From positions 29,687-93,686 of the forward strand of contig JAAYCX010000081.1 in NCBI GenBank assembly GCA_012729555.1: a stretch of DNA of 64,000 nucleotides, read 5' to 3'. Positions 38,863-48,092 of the stretch are shown here, piece by piece. The notes under the pieces are model-generated. The model worked only from the letters and a program-made list of their open reading frames with translations. It searched no databases and was not told the DNA's origin. How positions within the stretch are numbered: position 1 is the first letter of the stretch; each line of letters opens with the position of its first letter. A program made the translations under genes and the position numbers. Source of the DNA: Acidobacteriota bacterium. GTDB taxonomy: Bacteria > Acidobacteriota > UBA6911.

Positions 38863-38905
38863 GGTTTCGCCCCTGGCCTGATGATGAGTGTCGCTTCCGG
38901 GTTTC

Positions 38906-38914
38906 ATTATAGCA
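38906..38914 (-). promoter_or_regulatory. Extended -10 promoter for the FxLYD/mpl transcript
   Basis: TGCTATAAT reads on the minus strand from 38914 to 38906. It is a perfect TATAAT with the TGn extension. It covers an in-frame ATG (38907), which therefore cannot be the start codon of this transcript. A -35 is not clear. Confidence 0.6.
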
Positions 38915-38956
38915 GATTCCGCCCCCGCGGGCGGCGGGGGTGCGGAGTTTTGTCCG

Positions 38957-38985
38957 TTGAGTCGCGTGGCGGTGAGGGTTACTAT
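38957..38985 (+). promoter_or_regulatory. Promoter for the M16-family gene
   Basis: TTGAGT (38957-38962), 17 bases, then TACTAT (38980-38985). The ATG at 39012 follows 26 bases later. It is back to back with the minus-strand promoter at 38906-38914. Confidence 0.6.
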
Positions 38986-39011
38986 AGTGTTTTTATTTTC
39001 GGGGATACGCC

Positions 39012-40364
39012 ATGCTATTCAGAAAATGCCGTTTCTGGTTTCTCCCGGCCGCCTGCCTGCTCTTCTTCCCCGCCGCCCCGGCCCGGTCGGAAACACCGCT
39101 CCCGAAGCTCGAGTCGAAAAGGCTCCTGAACGACCTGCAGATTACAGTCGCCACGACCGCCGGGGCCTCGGACAGGGCCGCCGTGGGTCTCGTCGTCCGG
39201 TACGGGTCGGCGTTCGACCCGGTCGACAAGGGGGGGGTCGCCCACCTCCTCTCCCGGATGTTCCTGAAAAAGACGGCCGATCGCTCGGCCGAGGACATAA
39301 GGGCCGAGCTCGAGATCCTGGGCGCCCGGGTGGAGGTGCGGTGCGACTGGGACGGGATCCGGTTTCTCCTCACGGCCCATCCCTCCGGCCTGGAACGCGC
39401 CCTCCTGCTGCTGTACCAGGTCGTGGGGGAAGCCGAGTTCGCGGAAGACGATTTCGAGCAGGTCCGGCGATCGCTCCTCGAGGAGCTGCAGAGACAGCCC
39501 GATCCCCGGAAGCGGATCCACGAGCAGATGGAAGGGGCCCTGTTCGGGGGCACGACCTACGGGAGGCCCCTCACCGGGACCCCCGAGAGCGTCGCGGCCC
39601 TGGCGCTCGGGGATGTCCGGTTCTTCTATCGCAAGTTCTTTTCCCCGGGACAGGCGGCCCTCGAGATCGTGGGGCCGGTGGACCCCGGGCCGCTCCTCGA
39701 GCGGGCCACCCGCATCTGGGGGATCTGGGTCCGCAAGGACGATGTCCCCTTTACCTTCGCCCAGCCCTCGCGCCCGGCGGGACGGAGGATCCTGGTGGAG
39801 GACGATCCCGGCTCCCCCGCCGCCCAGTTCATCGCGGGCGGCCTCTTCCCGCGCCGCGAGGACGCGGAGTACGTCCACGCGCTCATGGCGGCCCGGATCC
39901 TCGAGGGGCGCCTGAACCGGACCCTGCCCACTTCGCTCCTCACGGTCGGGAGCGAGGGGCGCCGCCTGGCCAGCCCGTTTTACATCCAGGGCCAGGCCGC
40001 GGCGGAGCAGGCCGTGGGGGAGATCGTCCAGATCCTGGACGCCGTGGAGGAGATGAAGACGGGGGAGGTGACGCCGGAGGAACTCGGGGCCGCGCAGGCG
40101 GAGCTGGCCGACGATTTCCGCCGGGAGCTGGGTTCACCCGAGGGGCTGGCCCACATCCTCATGGATGCCGAGCTCTACCGCCTGGGCCGCAACTACCCCG
40201 CCCTTTTCCTCGACCGCATCGCCCGGTGCGACGGCGCCGCCGTCCGAAGGGCGGCGGGCGAATGGATATTTTCCGGGGGGGAACTGCTCCTGATCCGCGG
40301 CCCCCTGGATGCGCTCGGTACCCGGCTCGGCGTCCTGGGTCCCTTCGAACCCCTCATCCCCTAG
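39012..40364 (+). CDS. M16-family peptidase homologue, zinc motif degenerate
   Basis: A 450-residue exported protein: signal peptide at residues 1-26, then the two-lobe M16 fold. The first lobe has VGLVVRYGSAFDPVDKGGVAHLLSRMFLKKTADRS, where active M16 enzymes have HxxEH; here the sequence is HLLSR, so Glu and second His are missing. The region QVRRSLLEELQRQPDP and the LFGGTTYGRPLTGTPESV segment are otherwise conserved. It is probably a non-catalytic subunit or a lost enzyme. An active partner is not adjacent. Confidence 0.85.
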   Translation: MLFRKCRFWFLPAACLLFFPAAPARSETPLPKLESKRLLNDLQITVATTAGASDRAAVGLVVRYGSAFDPVDKGGVAHLLSRMFLKKTADRSAEDIRAELEILGARVEVRCDWDGIRFLLTAHPSGLERALLLLYQVVGEAEFAEDDFEQVRRSLLEELQRQPDPRKRIHEQMEGALFGGTTYGRPLTGTPESVAALALGDVRFFYRKFFSPGQAALEIVGPVDPGPLLERATRIWGIWVRKDDVPFTFAQPSRPAGRRILVEDDPGSPAAQFIAGGLFPRREDAEYVHALMAARILEGRLNRTLPTSLLTVGSEGRRLASPFYIQGQAAAEQAVGEIVQILDAVEEMKTGEVTPEELGAAQAELADDFRRELGSPEGLAHILMDAELYRLGRNYPALFLDRIARCDGAAVRRAAGEWIFSGGELLLIRGPLDALGTRLGVLGPFEPLIP

Positions 40365-40386
40365 GCTGGATTCACCGGAGGCAGTC

Positions 40387-41562
40387 ATGAACGTTCCGTT
40401 GCTCGATCTGCAGGCCCAGTACGCGACCATCAAGGACGAGGTTCAGGCCGCGGTGGGGGCCGTATTCGAAAGCCAGCGCTTCGTCCTGGGGGCCCAGGGG
40501 GCGGCGCTGGAGGAGGAGATCGCGCGCCATTGCGGCGCTGCCTTCGGCGTGGGGGTCGCTTCCGGCACCGATGCCCTGCTCCTCTCGCTGCGGGCCCTCG
40601 GCGTCGGGGCCGGGGACGGGGTCGTCACCGTACCGTTCACCTTTTTCGCCACCGCCGGCGCGGTGGTCAACCTCGGCGCCCGCCCCTTTTTCGTGGACAT
40701 CGAACCGGCGGGGTACGGGATGGACCCGGAGCGGCTGGAATCGTTCCTCGAGGGGGAGTGCCGGCCGGACCCCGGGAAGGGATGCGTCGTCCACAAGGCT
40801 TCCGGCGCGACGATCCGGGCCGTTCTCCCCGTGCACCTGTACGGCCAGTGCGCCGACATGGACCCCATCCTGGAGGTGGCCCGGCGGTATGGGCTGCCGG
40901 TCGTGGAGGACGCGTGCCAGGCCATCGGCGCGGACTACAAGGGCAAAAAGGCCGGCGCGCTGGGCGATCTGGGGTGCTTCAGCTTCTTCCCCTCGAAAAA
41001 CCTGGGGGGGGCGGGGGACGGCGGCATGGTCGTCACCTCCGATCCCGGGCTGGCCGACCGGGTGCGGCTGCTGCGCGGTCACGGGGCCCACGCGAGGTAC
41101 TTCCACGACATCGTCGGGTTCAACAGCCGGCTGGACGAACTCCAGGCCGCCGTGCTGCGCGTCAAGCTCCCCTGCCTCGACCGGTGGTCCGAAGGGCGCC
41201 GCAGGAACGCCGCGGCCTACGGGGAGGAGTTCCGGGCGGCCGGGCTCCTCGGCGTGCTCCAGCCCCCCGAGGTGCTCCCGGGCCGCTCCCATATCTTCCA
41301 CCAGTACGTCATCCGGGCCGAGCGGCGGGACGAGCTGCAGGCGTTCCTCCGGGTAGGGGGGATCGGGAGCGAGGTCTACTACCCCGTTCCGCTGCACGAG
41401 CAGGAGTGCTTCCGCGGGCTCGGCTACGGGGCGGACGATTTTCCCCGCTCCCGTGCGGCGTCGCGCAGCACCCTGGCCCTGCCGGTCTACCCCGAGCTTT
41501 CCGCACAGCAGCGGCGCTGCGTGGTGGACCGTATCGCGCGCTTCTACCGCGGCGCGGCCTGA
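40387..41562 (+). CDS. DegT/DnrJ/EryC1/StrS-family aminotransferase
   Basis: A 391-residue PLP enzyme. ASGTDALLLSLRALG and VVEDACQAIGADYKG surround the cofactor, and FSFFPSKNLGGAGDGGM carries the PLP-Lys. This exact type (PSKNLGG, HLYGQCADMD) resembles aminotransferases acting on UDP-3-keto-glucuronate derivatives in O-antigen synthesis. It is clearly a different subfamily from the enzyme at 1250-2365. The ATG at 40387 follows a GGAGGCAG site. Its last 19 bases overlap the end of the PBP1b gene on the other strand. Confidence 0.9.
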   Translation: MNVPLLDLQAQYATIKDEVQAAVGAVFESQRFVLGAQGAALEEEIARHCGAAFGVGVASGTDALLLSLRALGVGAGDGVVTVPFTFFATAGAVVNLGARPFFVDIEPAGYGMDPERLESFLEGECRPDPGKGCVVHKASGATIRAVLPVHLYGQCADMDPILEVARRYGLPVVEDACQAIGADYKGKKAGALGDLGCFSFFPSKNLGGAGDGGMVVTSDPGLADRVRLLRGHGAHARYFHDIVGFNSRLDELQAAVLRVKLPCLDRWSEGRRRNAAAYGEEFRAAGLLGVLQPPEVLPGRSHIFHQYVIRAERRDELQAFLRVGGIGSEVYYPVPLHEQECFRGLGYGADDFPRSRAASRSTLALPVYPELSAQQRRCVVDRIARFYRGAA

Positions 41563-43922
41563 CCGCGCGGGGTGGCGTAGATGCTGACGGGGGCCCCGCC
41601 TTCGTCCGCCTGCGCGTAATTGTTCCCGTAACTGAGGAGGGTCGGCTCCGTCCCCTGGATATAGTACTCCTGGAGCCGCTGCAGGCAGCGCTCGGTGGCC
41701 AGCAGGCCGGTGGTCGGGTCGATCTCCACCTGGACGATCCCCTCGGGCGGCTCGAACGACCCGCCGCCCAGGGGGCGCAGGTCGGCCGCCTTCTTCATGA
41801 ATTCGGTCCAGATGGGGAGGGCGGCCTGCGACCCGGACAGTTTCAGTTCCCGGTTGTCGTCGAACCCGACCCAGACGATGCAGAGCAGGTCCGGGGTGTA
41901 TCCCGCGAACCAGCCGTCGTGCGACGTTCCCGTCTTTCCGGCGGCCGGGAGGGAGAACCCCCGGGAGCGGGCTCCCGCACCCGTCCCGCGGTCGATGACC
42001 GACTGGAGCAGGGAGGTGATCATGAAGGCGACCTCCGGGGTGAGGGCCTGGACCGTCTCCTCCTTCTCCTCGGGGCCGGGGGCGCCGTCTTCGCCGGTGA
42101 CGGCGGTGATGGGGGTCAGCGGGGAAAGGAGGCCGCCGGCCGCGAAGGCCGTGTACGCCCGGACCATTTCCAGCGGCGTGATCTCGAAGCTCCCGAGGGC
42201 GATGGAGGGGAAGGGCTGGATCTCCTCGTTGAGCCCCAGCCGGAGCGCCAGTTCCCTGACCCTGCCGAAGCCGACGGTCTCCGCCAGCTTCATCGTGGGG
42301 ATGTTGAGCGACCGGGTGAGCGCCTGGCGCATCGACACCTGCCCGAGATACTCCTGGTTGTAGTTGTGCGGCTCGTAGGAAGTGTCCTCGTACTGGAACC
42401 GCGTCGGCCGGTCGAGCAGCAGGGTGGCCGCCGTGAGCGGGTCCGCCTTCGAGTAGGCCGTCTCCAGCGCGGCGGCGTAGACGAGGGGCTTGAAGATGCT
42501 GCCCGGCTGCCGCTTCGACTCGGTGATCCGGTTGAACTGGCTGGCCCCGTAGTCCCTCCCCCCGATCATCGCCAGGACGTGCCCGTTTTTCGGGTCCACC
42601 GCGATCAGGCTGGCCTGGACCGTGCCCGGGGGCACCGGTTCCGCGCGTTTGGCCAGGATCTCGTCGAGCGCCCCCATTTCCCCCTCGACCGCCTCGAAGG
42701 CCGCCCGCTGCAGGTCGGTGTCGAGGGTGGTGTAGACCCGGAATTTCGAGTGCGCCAGCGCGTCGGCGCCGTACCGCCCGAGCAGCCGCTCCTGGACGTA
42801 ATCGACGAAATAGGGGGCGCCGGAGTAGTCGAGGAGCGTCGTCGGCTGGACCACGACCGGACGGGCCTTCGCCTCGTCCCGCTGGCCCGGGGAAATCATC
42901 CCGTAACCGGCCATGAGGTCCAGGACCAGGTTCCGGCGCTCGAGCGCCCGCTGGGGGTAGCGCAGCGGCCCGTAGCGGTTGGGGGCCGAGATGATGCCGG
43001 CCAGGGTGGCGGCCTCCTCCAGCGACAGCTCCCTGATATTTTTGTGGAAAAAGGCGTTCGCCGCCTCCCCGAACCCGACGATGCTGAAGGTGCCGACCTG
43101 CCCCAGGTAGACTTCGTTGCTGTAGAGCTCGAAGATCTGGCGCTTGGTGAGCCTCCGCTCGAGCAGCACCGACATGTAGGCGTCGGCGAACTTGCGCCGC
43201 AGGGTCCGCTCCGGGGTCAGGAAGTAGTTTTTGACGAATTGCTGGGTCAGGGTGCTGGCCCCCTGGGCCGCCTCGCCCGCCCGGATGTCGACGATCAGCG
43301 CCTTCAGGATCCGGATCGGGTCGATGCCGCCGTGGCTGAAAAAGCGGCGGTCCTCGGAAGCGAGCACCGCGTCGACGAGGACCTGCGGGATCTCGTCATA
43401 CGCCACTTCCCGGCGCTTTTCGCGCCTTTCATCGATGACGTTGCTGAGCAGTTCCGGCCTGAGCCCGAAGCTTTCCAGGGGGGTCAGGCTGTCGGGGTGG
43501 AGCACCGACTCGATCCGGGGGCCGCGGGTGCGGATCTCGGCCGCGCGCCCCGGGTCGACGGGGCTGGAGGCGTCGTTGCGGACCAGGAGCCGCTCCGGGC
43601 CCGTGACCCGGAACCCGGCCATTCCCGGGGCCGCGTTCCCCTCCTCGTATCCCAGGCGCCGGAGGCGCGCCCGGAGTTCCGGCAGGGAGAGCGATTTGCC
43701 CGGGCGGAGGAGGGTCGGGGCCGAGTAGATGCGGGTGGCCGCGATGGTCCGGCGGTTCCCCAGTTTCTGCTCGATCGTCCCGTCGAAGATGTAGTAGTAG
43801 CGGATCAGGAACGCGCCCAGGGCGATCGCCAGGACCAGCCCCAGCCCGATGAGGACCTTGACGAGGGCCCTCCGGAAGGATCGGGCCCGGCTCCCGGTTT
43901 TTTTTCGTTTTCTTTCAGCCAT
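41544..43922 (-). CDS. mrcB: Bifunctional penicillin-binding protein, PBP1b type
   Basis: A 792-residue bifunctional peptidoglycan synthase: cytoplasmic basic N-terminus, one membrane helix (about residues 22-43), then a UB2H-like domain (IYSAPTLLRPGKSLSLPELRARLRRLGY), then the glycosyltransferase with Glu190 in ASEDRRFFSHGG and GASTLTQQFVKN. The transpeptidase has SIFK (Ser475, Lys478) and KTGTSHDGWF. It builds and cross-links peptidoglycan in the periplasm. It is last in a minus-strand run with two moeA-type genes. The UB2H-like segment suggests regulation by an outer-membrane lipoprotein. Confidence 0.95.
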   Translation of the reverse strand: MAERKRKKTGSRARSFRRALVKVLIGLGLVLAIALGAFLIRYYYIFDGTIEQKLGNRRTIAATRIYSAPTLLRPGKSLSLPELRARLRRLGYEEGNAAPGMAGFRVTGPERLLVRNDASSPVDPGRAAEIRTRGPRIESVLHPDSLTPLESFGLRPELLSNVIDERREKRREVAYDEIPQVLVDAVLASEDRRFFSHGGIDPIRILKALIVDIRAGEAAQGASTLTQQFVKNYFLTPERTLRRKFADAYMSVLLERRLTKRQIFELYSNEVYLGQVGTFSIVGFGEAANAFFHKNIRELSLEEAATLAGIISAPNRYGPLRYPQRALERRNLVLDLMAGYGMISPGQRDEAKARPVVVQPTTLLDYSGAPYFVDYVQERLLGRYGADALAHSKFRVYTTLDTDLQRAAFEAVEGEMGALDEILAKRAEPVPPGTVQASLIAVDPKNGHVLAMIGGRDYGASQFNRITESKRQPGSIFKPLVYAAALETAYSKADPLTAATLLLDRPTRFQYEDTSYEPHNYNQEYLGQVSMRQALTRSLNIPTMKLAETVGFGRVRELALRLGLNEEIQPFPSIALGSFEITPLEMVRAYTAFAAGGLLSPLTPITAVTGEDGAPGPEEKEETVQALTPEVAFMITSLLQSVIDRGTGAGARSRGFSLPAAGKTGTSHDGWFAGYTPDLLCIVWVGFDDNRELKLSGSQAALPIWTEFMKKAADLRPLGGGSFEPPEGIVQVEIDPTTGLLATERCLQRLQEYYIQGTEPTLLSYGNNYAQADEGGAPVSIYATPRGQAAPR

Positions 43923-43948
43923 GAATCCCCCGCCCGGAAGGTCCAGGC

Positions 43949-45874
43949 CTACAGGGCCTGGATCCTGCCGGTTTCCTCAACCTCGTACCCCCCGAGGGCC
44001 AGGACCTGCCGCTGGAACTCCGGGGAGCGGATGATGTCAAGCATGAGAGCGATGCGCGCGTCTTCCAGAAGCGGCGTGGGGATCACCAGGTCGTAGCGCT
44101 CCCTGGTCACGGGGATGAAATCGAGGTCGAGCGCCCGCGCCGCGGCCAGGATACCCATCCCCGCGTCCGCCCTCCCCGAGGTGACCGCCATGGCGACGCT
44201 CATGTGCGTGTATTCCTCGTCGGCGTACCCCCGGACCGCGGCCGGGTCGATCCCCCCCCTGCCGAGTTCGTAGTCGAGCAGGATGCGGGTGCCGGAGCCC
44301 GCCTGGCGGTTGATGATGCGGATATCCTCCCGCGTCAGGTCGGCCGTCCCCCGGATCCCCTTCGGGTTCCCCTTCGGCAGCATCAGCCCCTGCCAGCGGT
44401 GGACCAGGGTGACGAGCGTGACCGGGGTGCTCTTGATGAAGCGGCCGAGATAGGAGCGGTTGTAGTCCCCCGTTTCCGTGTCCAGGAGGTGGGAGCCGGC
44501 GAAATGGGCGATCCCCTTGTCCACGGCCGCGAGTCCCCCCATGCTCCCCACATTGCTGGAGGAGACGGTGATCCTGCCTTCGGAGCGTTCCTTGAGGGCG
44601 CTGGCGAGCAGGTCGATCGTCAGGTCGTGGGACCCCAGGGTCAGGAGCCGGTTTTCCAGCTCCCCGGGGGAGGAGAGGAGTTCGACCCGCGCCTTCTCCC
44701 CCTCGGAGTAGCCGCTGGTTTCGGGAGGGATCCGCAGGATGCCGTCGGCCCGCACCAGGGACGTCAGCATGCCGGCCCCGCCGGTGAGGGGTATGGCCAC
44801 GACCCGTTCGCCGATCCTGCCCAGGATGACGCGCACGTGCTCCTCCAGGCCCGGACTGGAGGGGAGCTTCCGCCCGATCGCAACCTCCACCTCCCTCCTT
44901 TCCGGCGGCTCGAGCCCCTGGATCCGCCACAGGAGCGGGCTGACGAACTCCCGGAAGGAGACGGCGGCCGATACGGGGTATCCCGGAATACCGACCACCG
45001 GCCGGTTCCCCACCGCGGCGAGCAGGGTCGGCTTGCCGGGCATGACGGTCACCCCGTGGACCAGGAGTTCGCCCGCCTCGCGAAGGACCGCGGGGGTGTG
45101 GTCCTCCGAGCCGGCGGAGGAGCCGGCGATGATGAGGAGGACGTCGTACCCTTCGTCGATCCCCGAGAGGACCGAGGCCCGGATCTTTTCCGGCTTGTCC
45201 GGGACCGGGCGCGCCAGGGTGCATTCGGCCCCGCACTCTTCGGCCATCGACTGGAGCACCTGCCCGTTGACCTCGAGGATCAGCCCCGGCCTGATCGGGT
45301 CGGTGACCTCTTCCGGGGGGACGACCTCGCTCCCGGTGGGGATGATGAGGACCCGCGGCCTGCGGGAGACGGCGATTTCCAGGACTCCCGCCGCCATCAG
45401 CGCCCCCTGGTCGAAGGCGCGGACCCGGTGATGGGCCGGGAGGATGATCTCCCCCTTGACGATGTCCTCCCCCATCTTGCGCACGTGCTGCCAGGGATAG
45501 ACCGCTTCCCGGATTTCCCACCCGGCGCCGGTCCGTTCCGCCTTCTCGATCATGACCACGGCGTCGGTCCCTTCGGGGAGGGGGTGGCCGGTGTTGACGG
45601 GGATCGAGTCGGTTCCCGCCGTGAGCAGGACGGGGGTCTCCGGAAAGGCGGAGAAGGTCGAGGAGGCCCGGACGGCCACGCCGTCCACCGCCGCCGCGTG
45701 GTAGGCGGGGACGGACCGGGCGGCCTTGACGGCGTGCACGCTCATCCGGCCGAGGGCGCGGCGCACCGGGATGCTTTCCGGTTCCATCCCGAGGTCCCGG
45801 AAGCGCGACAGGAAAATCTCCCGCGCCTCGTCGAGCGGTTTCAGGTTGCGATAGGTGTGTCTTCTGGATGTCAT
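43949..45874 (-). CDS. MoeA-type molybdotransferase fused to PBP-like ligand domain
   Basis: A 641-residue two-domain protein. Residues 1-405 are MoeA, which inserts molybdate or tungstate into adenylated molybdopterin; VDGVAVRA, GSEVVPPEE, AGSSAGSEDHT and MPGKPTLLAAVGNRPVVGIPGYPVSA are its motifs. From about 415 to 641 there is a periplasmic-binding-protein-like domain without a signal peptide: SNVGSMGGLAAVDKGI, SHLLDTETGDYN, RQAGSGTRILLDYE and YTHMSVAMAV. The same domain occurs in the regulator at 50901-51812. The second domain may sense metal or oxyanion. It follows a plain moeA by 18 bases and overlaps nothing. Confidence 0.93.
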   Translation of the reverse strand: MTSRRHTYRNLKPLDEAREIFLSRFRDLGMEPESIPVRRALGRMSVHAVKAARSVPAYHAAAVDGVAVRASSTFSAFPETPVLLTAGTDSIPVNTGHPLPEGTDAVVMIEKAERTGAGWEIREAVYPWQHVRKMGEDIVKGEIILPAHHRVRAFDQGALMAAGVLEIAVSRRPRVLIIPTGSEVVPPEEVTDPIRPGLILEVNGQVLQSMAEECGAECTLARPVPDKPEKIRASVLSGIDEGYDVLLIIAGSSAGSEDHTPAVLREAGELLVHGVTVMPGKPTLLAAVGNRPVVGIPGYPVSAAVSFREFVSPLLWRIQGLEPPERREVEVAIGRKLPSSPGLEEHVRVILGRIGERVVAIPLTGGAGMLTSLVRADGILRIPPETSGYSEGEKARVELLSSPGELENRLLTLGSHDLTIDLLASALKERSEGRITVSSSNVGSMGGLAAVDKGIAHFAGSHLLDTETGDYNRSYLGRFIKSTPVTLVTLVHRWQGLMLPKGNPKGIRGTADLTREDIRIINRQAGSGTRILLDYELGRGGIDPAAVRGYADEEYTHMSVAMAVTSGRADAGMGILAAARALDLDFIPVTRERYDLVIPTPLLEDARIALMLDIIRSPEFQRQVLALGGYEVEETGRIQAL

Positions 45875-45892
45875 GTCCGGCCCTTGATAGGG

Positions 45893-47128
45893 TTAATACT
45901 GGGTGACCTCGACCAGGGCCCCCCTGGGGATCCCTTCGGCCGTCATCGGGATCTGGAGGATGCCGTCCGCCCTGACCATCGTGGAGAGCATGCCCGATTT
46001 CCCGAAAACCGGGTGAGCGACGGCCGTTCCCCCGTCGCGGCGTTCGAGCCGCACGCGGACATATTCCTCCAGCCCGATGGTGGAGTGCACGCCGGTGGAA
46101 AGTTCCGCCTGCAGCCGGTGCCCCGCGGGCCCCTTTACCAGCGGGGAGCCCTGGAGGTAGCGCAGAAAGGGGGCCAGAAAGACCTGGGCGATCACCAGGG
46201 CGGAGACGGGGTGCCCCGGCAGGCCGACGATGGCTTTCCCCTTTTGCAGGGCGAGCAGGGTGGGTTTCCCGGGCCGGATGGCGATGCCGTGGGCCAGAAT
46301 CTCGGCCTCCGGGAGCCGGGATACGGTCTCCAGCATCAGGTCGCGCGCCCCGACCGAACTCCCCCCCGACAGGACGACGACATCGGCCCCGGCGAGGGCC
46401 TCCCCGAGCGTCCGGTCGAGCCGCGGGGCTTCGTCCGGCACGATGTCAAAAACGGCGGGGAGGCCGCCCGAGTCCCGGACCAATGCGGAGATCGCGTGGC
46501 TGTTGGCGTCGCGGACCTGTCCCGGCCGCGGTTTCCGCTCCATGGGGACGATTTCGTCCCCGGAGGAGATCACTCCCACCCGGGGGCGCCGGTAGACCGG
46601 GACTTCGGTGATGCCCAGGGCGGCCAGAAAGCCCAGTTCCTGGGGGCGCAGCCCCTTGCCCGCTTCGAGGAGGGTTTCCCCGGCGCGCGCGTCCTCCCCC
46701 TTTTCCAGCACGTTGGTCCTCTCCGTGACCGGCCGGGTGATTTCGACGCTGGCGGCCTCGGCCGCGTTGGTGTATTCCACCATGACCACGGCATCGGCCC
46801 CCGGCGGGAGAAATCCCCCGGTCGGGATGGGGGCCGCCTCCCCCGCGCCGAGGCGGAAGCGGGGGAGTTCCCCCATGACGACGGGGGGGGCCAGCGAGAG
46901 CAGCGCCGGGAGCGAATCGGAGGCCCCGAATGTTTCCCGGGCGCGCACGGCGTAGCCGTCGACGGTGGACCGGGCCCCCTCCGGCAGGTCCTCCGGGCAG
47001 GCGAGATCCCGGGACAGGACCCGGCCCAGGGCTTCGTCGAGGGGGATCGTCTCTCCGGCAAGCCTCGGAAAGCGGCCGAGGAGCTCCAGGAACCGGTCCG
47101 CGGTGATCACATGAAAAAATTCGGTCAA
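45893..47128 (-). CDS. moeA: Molybdopterin molybdotransferase MoeA
   Basis: A 411-residue MoeA. Motifs: GARSTVDGYAVRARE, GADAVVMVEYTN, ISSGDEIVPMERKPRPGQVRDAN, LSGGSSVGARDL and IRPGKPTLLALQKGKAIVGLPGHPVSALV. It should complete the molybdenum or tungsten cofactor. The start is a TTG with AAGGGG seven bases upstream; a GTG six codons later is possible. A 64-base gap separates it from the upstream HD gene and an 18-base gap from the MoeA fusion. Two MoeA-type genes in a row suggest separate use for two metals. Confidence 0.95.
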   Translation of the reverse strand: MTEFFHVITADRFLELLGRFPRLAGETIPLDEALGRVLSRDLACPEDLPEGARSTVDGYAVRARETFGASDSLPALLSLAPPVVMGELPRFRLGAGEAAPIPTGGFLPPGADAVVMVEYTNAAEAASVEITRPVTERTNVLEKGEDARAGETLLEAGKGLRPQELGFLAALGITEVPVYRRPRVGVISSGDEIVPMERKPRPGQVRDANSHAISALVRDSGGLPAVFDIVPDEAPRLDRTLGEALAGADVVVLSGGSSVGARDLMLETVSRLPEAEILAHGIAIRPGKPTLLALQKGKAIVGLPGHPVSALVIAQVFLAPFLRYLQGSPLVKGPAGHRLQAELSTGVHSTIGLEEYVRVRLERRDGGTAVAHPVFGKSGMLSTMVRADGILQIPMTAEGIPRGALVEVTQY

Positions 47129-47192
47129 GACAACCCCTTGAGAACAAAGAGGGACGAGCGGCCCGGGAAAAGGGGCGGGACGCGCGCCCTCG

Positions 47193-48083
47193 TCAGGCGA
47201 TTTCAGGAAGGCAGAAGGAGGTCTCCAGCCGCTCGCCGCACCGGGTGCACTCCCAGTCCACCTGGAGACTGGTGCATTTGATCCCCTTCTCGGTCCCCCA
47301 CTCCATGCGCCAGCGGCCGCCGCAGGCGGGGCAGGCGGCGGCCGCCGCCAGCCGGATCCCGAGCGCCCTCCCCCCGCGCGGGGAGGGGACCTCCAGCCGC
47401 CGGATGCGGAGATCCGCTATCCCCGCATCTTTCAATTCTGCCAGTAGATTGCGGAAGAATCTAAGCGAATCGCCCGCTTTTTTTTCAGCCAGTCTGCGCC
47501 CGGCGCCCGTGCGCATGTTCGAGGGGAGGCAGGCGGCATAGGTCAGTTCCTTGCTGAGATAGCCGAGGACCGAGGAGCGCAGCGAACGGCCGCGCAGCGC
47601 CGATTTGGTGAAGAAGGCCGCCACCCCCAGGGCCCCGAACTTGGAGAGGAAATCGGCGTCGTGGATCACGGCTGCGACCCGGTTCGCCCCGGCCCTCTCG
47701 TTGTAGAGGGCCCCGAGCCCCGACAGCACCCTGCGGATATCGGCGGGTTTCATGGCGGCGTCGCCCAGGAGCCGTTCGGCGATCCGCGCCGATTCCTCCT
47801 CCTCGGCCGTCTCCCCCTCGTGGTATCTCCCCCCCGCGAATTTGCCCGCGTCATGAAACAGGGCGGCGACGGAGGGGATCAGCGGGTCCATCCCCTCCAG
47901 GACGGCCAGGCGGCAGGCGAGGGAAGCCACGTGCCTCGTATGCTCCCAGAGGTGGCTTTCCCCGCGCCGGGCGTCCCCCTCGTACTCCCTTTCCGAATCC
48001 TCGATGAGGCCCCGGACCCGCGCGACCAGGCCCGGGAACCGGGATTCGACGATGCTTTCGTAGGACGCCTTCTCGGTAGCCAT
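47193..48083 (-). CDS. HD-domain phosphohydrolase with C-terminal zinc ribbon
   Basis: A 296-residue protein. Residues 40-130 form an HD domain: HLWEHTRHVASLACRL (His), then LFHDAGKF (His-Asp) and, further on, VIHDADFLSKFG. Such domains cleave phosphate esters or cyclic nucleotides. The C-terminal 50 residues hold two CxxC pairs (CPACGGRW and CTRCGERL), a zinc ribbon. The combination is not one I know. It is first in the operon with moeA, the moeA fusion and PBP1b. The ATG at 48083 is only nine bases after a promoter -10, so the mRNA may be leaderless. Confidence 0.8.
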   Translation of the reverse strand: MATEKASYESIVESRFPGLVARVRGLIEDSEREYEGDARRGESHLWEHTRHVASLACRLAVLEGMDPLIPSVAALFHDAGKFAGGRYHEGETAEEEESARIAERLLGDAAMKPADIRRVLSGLGALYNERAGANRVAAVIHDADFLSKFGALGVAAFFTKSALRGRSLRSSVLGYLSKELTYAACLPSNMRTGAGRRLAEKKAGDSLRFFRNLLAELKDAGIADLRIRRLEVPSPRGGRALGIRLAAAAACPACGGRWRMEWGTEKGIKCTSLQVDWECTRCGERLETSFCLPEIA

Positions 48084-48092
48084 GAGGGCGGC

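Noticed and set aside
38905..38907. ATG at 38907 as the start of the FxLYD protein
   Set aside because: It overlaps the TATAAT of the promoter that drives this gene, so the mRNA would begin downstream of it.
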